Assembly: GCA_031263035.1 (NCBI GenBank)
Contig: JAISGP010000117.1
Location: forward strand, 1 to 60,062
DNA: 60,062 bases
Direction: 5' to 3'
Source: Lachnospiraceae bacterium
Lineage (GTDB): Bacteria > Bacillota > Clostridia > Lachnospirales > Lachnospiraceae
The notes under the pieces are model-generated. The model ran no database searches. It worked only from the letters and a program-made list of their open reading frames with translations, and had not been told where the DNA came from. Below, one piece after another: positions 56,848 to 60,062 of the stretch (positions are counted from its first letter, which is position 1; every line of letters begins with the position of its first letter). The translations under genes were made by a program, and so were the position numbers.

Positions 56848-56893
56848 ATAAAGAGAGCAAGAGTTAGTTTTAAAACTAATTTCTTGCTCTTTA
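56848..56893. terminator. Bidirectional terminator
   Basis: AAAGAGAGCAAGA / TCTTGCTCTTT with an inner TTAGTTTT/AAAACTAA helix, between convergent genes. Confidence 0.85.
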
Positions 56894-56902
56894 ATGTTAT
56901 TT

Positions 56903-57508
56903 TTAAAGCTTATATTTATTTAGCAAACCGTCTAAATAAGTAGAAAGGCTTCTTGCGATATTTCGATTAATATCAGGCGTTCCATTTCTCATACTCCACT
57001 CAAATACATTTCCGATTACAATAATACGTATGTCAGTTGTAATATCTTCGATTTCTAAATCTTTAAAATCTACAACCTTTGTAAGTATAGCTTCTTCCAA
57101 ATATCTTTCAGCAGCATTTATAGGATAGTTTCTAATAGTTCTAGTTTTAGGATTTAAACTCTGGTTCTTTGGAGTATAATAATTTGCCATAAATTTAGGA
57201 CCTAATTCTTTACAATAGTTTGCATAATTGTTATATATTGTAAGGATTGTGTCTTTAATATCCTGAATACTTCTAGGAATAACAAAGCTATCCTCGTTTA
57301 AATAGGGTTGTTCCTCTATATAGTAAGAAAGTAGGTCATCTTTGGTTTTAAAGTGATGGTAGAAGCTTCCGTTAGAAACGCCAGATTCTTGGCAGATATT
57401 TTTTATGGAAAGGTTTTCATAGCCATCTCTTCCAAGAATAAGTTTAGCAGCTTCAAAAATTTTATGTTTTGTGGCTAAAGATTTTTGCTGTTGTTTACTA
57501 ATTGCCAT
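56903..57508 (-). CDS. TetR-family transcriptional regulator
   Basis: A 201-residue regulator with an N-terminal TetR HTH (about 10-56: ATKHKIFEAAKLILGRDGYENLSIKNICQESGVSNGSFYHHFKTKDDLL in pieces). The C-terminal ligand domain is not assignable. GAGGAG precedes the start. It is 10 bases after the binding-protein gene in a minus-strand operon with an EPSP synthase, so it may regulate that operon. Confidence 0.9.
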   Translation of the reverse strand: MAISKQQQKSLATKHKIFEAAKLILGRDGYENLSIKNICQESGVSNGSFYHHFKTKDDLLSYYIEEQPYLNEDSFVIPRSIQDIKDTILTIYNNYANYCKELGPKFMANYYTPKNQSLNPKTRTIRNYPINAAERYLEEAILTKVVDFKDLEIEDITTDIRIIVIGNVFEWSMRNGTPDINRNIARSLSTYLDGLLNKYKL

Positions 57509-57518
57509 AAGTCTCCTC

Positions 57519-58724
57519 TTAGTAGAGTAATTCTTTAATATTTTTGTCTTTATAATTGTCTTTATCTACCCATACATATCCAGTATCAATTTTTGATTGA
57601 TTTCCCATATCTAATGCAGCTCTGCTACAAGCAATTACTGTAGCATATCCCATTCCGAAAGGATTTTGTAGGATAGTTCCGACTATATTCTTGTCTTTAA
57701 TATTTTCTAACAGACTATCTGTAATGTCGAATCCAACGAATTTAGTATTTGTGTTTTTAAAACTATCAAATTCATCCATTACTAAATCAGTAGTATCGTC
57801 ATTAGTCGTATATATTCCAGAAAGTTTAGGGTATTTTGCAAATAAATAATTAATTACATCAGTTTCCGTAATCTTATCTGGAGTAATTATAGAAGTGTTT
57901 TCTTCATCTGTATTATTTTTATCATTTGATTTAGATACAAATTTTTTATCTTCTAAATTGTATGTACCATTATTTACTTTTTCTGCAATCGCTTTTTGCC
58001 AAGTTGCGATTTCATTTCTTCTATATGTAAATGCAATTTTTCCTTTGAAACCAAGAGATTTTAACGTTTGCAAAAAAACTTTTTCTCTGGTTCTGCCAGA
58101 TTCAGATATAGAATCATGAACAAATAAGCCTATGGTACCTTTACCATTTATAGCTTTATAGAGTTTATTTGCACAGGTTTTAGCAGCAGAAGTGTTGTCA
58201 GTTTCAATATCTGCACTTACCATTTTATAGATAGAAGATGAATCAAAGGAAATAAGAGGGATATCACTATCTACAGCCATGTCAAATTGGATTTGGTATG
58301 CTGCCTCATCAATTGGAGATATGGCAAGAGATACTGGATTTCTAGATAGTTCTTCATCTAGAATATTAACCTGATCATCAATGTTATCAAATCCAGATGC
58401 ACCGGAGTAAGATGCTTTAATAACATCTTTTCCCTTATATCCTAGTTTTTTATTTAAGTCAGTGGTAGCTTGTTTAATACCGGATTTAAGTTCATCAGTA
58501 AAATTACCTTTGGATTTTTGCCCAATTATAGAAATGAATGAACCTTTTTTTAGATGTAGTTCATCAATATCTTTATAAGAACTGGGATCAATCATATCTA
58601 ACTTAGCTTGGTAGGTCTTAGGTGTTTCTTTTTCAAAAGTCACAAGAGGTCGTCGATTAGTAAGTCCCATGCTTAATATAAGTATAAATAATATTGCTAT
58701 TACAGCTTGGATAAATTTTTTCAA
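57519..58724 (-). CDS. Membrane-anchored periplasmic-binding-type protein
   Basis: A 401-residue protein with one N-terminal hydrophobic segment (5-23) and no lipobox Cys, then a type I binding fold like ribose/autoinducer-binding proteins (IISPIDEAAYQIQFDMAVDSDIPLISFDSS; GIYTTNDDTTDLVMDEF; FVGFDITDSLLENIKD). An acidic/Asn-rich insertion sits at about 260-283. The start is TTG 58724, eight bases after GGAGG. No ABC transporter is adjacent, so it may be a sensor or scaffold protein, not a classical uptake component. It lies 12 bases after the EPSP synthase stop. Confidence 0.8.
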   Translation of the reverse strand: MKKFIQAVIAILFILILSMGLTNRRPLVTFEKETPKTYQAKLDMIDPSSYKDIDELHLKKGSFISIIGQKSKGNFTDELKSGIKQATTDLNKKLGYKGKDVIKASYSGASGFDNIDDQVNILDEELSRNPVSLAISPIDEAAYQIQFDMAVDSDIPLISFDSSSIYKMVSADIETDNTSAAKTCANKLYKAINGKGTIGLFVHDSISESGRTREKVFLQTLKSLGFKGKIAFTYRRNEIATWQKAIAEKVNNGTYNLEDKKFVSKSNDKNNTDEENTSIITPDKITETDVINYLFAKYPKLSGIYTTNDDTTDLVMDEFDSFKNTNTKFVGFDITDSLLENIKDKNIVGTILQNPFGMGYATVIACSRAALDMGNQSKIDTGYVWVDKDNYKDKNIKELLY

Positions 58725-58736
58725 GAAATGCCTCCA

Positions 58737-60062
58737 TTATTCAAACATAAAAGTATCGTAAAAATTAGGGTATGAAATATCTACACAGTGAGAATTTAAA
58801 ATCCTTGTTTCACCCTTAGCAACAAGGCCTGCAATGGAAAATGCCATGGCAATTCGGTGATCCATAAATGAACCAACTATAGCACCTTCAAGGTGGTCAG
58901 TTCCCTCAATAATCATGCCATCTTCAGTTTCAGTTGCATTAACTCCCATTGATCGCAAATTAGTAACAGTACTAGTAATTCTATCAGATTCTTTGTAACG
59001 TAATTCTTTAGCATCTTTAATAATTGTTGTACCTTTTGCAAGGGAAGCTATTACAGCCAACATTGGAATTTCATCAATTATATTAGGTATGAAAGGACCT
59101 TCGATTGTTGTTGCACAAAGTTCTGAGGTGCGAACAAGAAGATCTGCCATAGATTCTCCTTCATGTTCTCTATAATTTAGCATAGTTATATCAGCACCCA
59201 TAGATTGAAGAACTCTAAGGAGTCCATCACGGGTTTCGTTAACTCCAACATTAAGTATCTTAACTGCTGAATTAGGAATTAAAAGTGCAGCACCGATAAC
59301 AAAGGCAGCGGCAGACATATCTCCAGGTATTTGGATATTTCTTCCATTAAATTCACCTTTAGGATAAAGGGTGGTAGTTACGTTTTTATAAAAGAGATGT
59401 TCTCCAATAGTACTACCTATTAAACCGTTTTCCATGTCAGAATCAGAAGCATTTGGCACCATCCCTACAGCAACTCTTTCCCCAGGTTCAACGGAGATAT
59501 CTATACCAAAGTTTTTCATAAGTAATTCTGTATGATTTCTTGTCTGGTATTCTTCTGTATATGATGTTGGACCATCTGCATACAAACCTGCAAATAAAAG
59601 AGCAGATTTTATCTGTGCAGAAAGTATAGGAGTTCTGTAATCAATTCCTCTAAGACGGCTAGGAGAAATCTCCAATGGAATACAATCGTTATTGTATGTT
59701 GAATTAATTTTAGCACCCATACTAGTTAATGGGTCTATAATTCTCTTCATTGGACGTTTAGCTAGAGAAGTATCTCCAAAAATAACAGATGGAAAATTCT
59801 GCGCTGATAAAATTCCTGATAAAATTCTTACAGTTGTTGCACTGTTTTCAGCATCAAGTAGGTCAAATGGAGAGTTTAACCCATATAGACCTTTACCATG
59901 TATTATTACCTTATCATTATATCTTTCAATTTTAACACCCATAGCTTTTAAACATTGTATTGTAGCTAAACAGTCTTTTCCAACGTGGGCATTGTTTATA
60001 ATGGAAGGACCATTAGCTATAGATGACAACATAATGGCTCTATGAGTAATAGACTTGTCACC
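58737..60062 (-). CDS. aroA: Second EPSP synthase, class II-like (partial, 5' end outside window)
   Basis: The frame is open to the window edge and begins within the active-site motif G-D-K-S-I-T-H-R, so only a short N-terminal part is missing. It makes the same reaction as the aroA at 28498, but differs in class. The PEP loop reads ENSATTVR (about 59826-59849), with Ala where sensitive enzymes have Gly. It also has TRNHTE, matching the R-x-H-x-E motif of class II (CP4-like) enzymes. KELRYKESDR and FMDHRIAM are intact. It heads an operon with a binding protein and TetR regulator. Confidence 0.92.
   Translation of the reverse strand, partial: GDKSITHRAIMLSSIANGPSIINNAHVGKDCLATIQCLKAMGVKIERYNDKVIIHGKGLYGLNSPFDLLDAENSATTVRILSGILSAQNFPSVIFGDTSLAKRPMKRIIDPLTSMGAKINSTYNNDCIPLEISPSRLRGIDYRTPILSAQIKSALLFAGLYADGPTSYTEEYQTRNHTELLMKNFGIDISVEPGERVAVGMVPNASDSDMENGLIGSTIGEHLFYKNVTTTLYPKGEFNGRNIQIPGDMSAAAFVIGAALLIPNSAVKILNVGVNETRDGLLRVLQSMGADITMLNYREHEGESMADLLVRTSELCATTIEGPFIPNIIDEIPMLAVIASLAKGTTIIKDAKELRYKESDRITSTVTNLRSMGVNATETEDGMIIEGTDHLEGAIVGSFMDHRIAMAFSIAGLVAKGETRILNSHCVDISYPNFYDTFMFE

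Overview
The window reads as chromosomal DNA from a low-GC (clearly AT-rich) anaerobic Firmicute, most like Clostridia/Lachnospiraceae. The evidence is strong GGAGG ribosome binding sites and TTGACA/TATAAT promoters, T-box and TPP riboswitches, an archaeal-type AspRS paired with GatCAB, a flavodiiron protein, methylglyoxal synthase, and wall/membrane-anchored surface proteins. Species cannot be fixed from the sequence alone. No phage, transposase or CRISPR array was seen.

Layout. 1-83 is the 3' end of a 23S rRNA whose operon ends in a terminator with no 5S gene. 472-1622 (minus) holds a small P-loop protein and a TPP-riboswitch-controlled ThiT. 1860-9670 (plus) holds an Mn-type CDF exporter, MgsA, an SDR, GalE, a heavy-metal P-type ATPase, MiaA and RlmH. 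9807-15022 is an Asn T-box followed by non-discriminating AspRS and GatCAB, which together make Asn-tRNA(Asn) and Gln-tRNA(Gln). 15499-20014 is a peptide-use cassette (two M24 Xaa-Pro peptidases and a POT transporter). 20101-24817 holds small membrane proteins, a YugP-like pseudo-peptidase, an RHH/SPFH pair and flavodiiron protein. tyrS (25108-26328) is bracketed by two copies of a multi-hairpin repeat. 26898-33058 is a phenylalanine-type aromatic operon (aroB, aroA, aroF, pheA, fused aroK-aroQ) behind a Phe-rich leader peptide attenuator. 33261-39886 has a secreted nuclease, tRNA-Ser and two tandemly duplicated surface proteins. 39884-46430 has an RpiR regulator, alanine dehydrogenase and T-box-controlled IleS. 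46743-52820 is a pentose (probably L-arabinose) uptake and use cluster. 52824-56785 has a three-way-junction intergenic element, another surface protein and a PAP2 protein. 56903-60062 (minus) is an operon of a second, class II-like EPSP synthase, an anchored sugar-binding-type protein and a TetR regulator.

The most unusual observation is the heavy-metal ATPase. Its well-placed ATG (6070) is followed by an in-frame TGA (6082-6084) and then by a compact hairpin at the spacing expected of a bacterial SECIS element. This suggests a selenocysteine-containing metal pump. Other candidates for follow-up are the covarying intergenic repeat family, the complete Phe attenuator, the short structured leader before miaA, the catalytically dead YugP homologue, and two EPSP synthases of different classes in one window.
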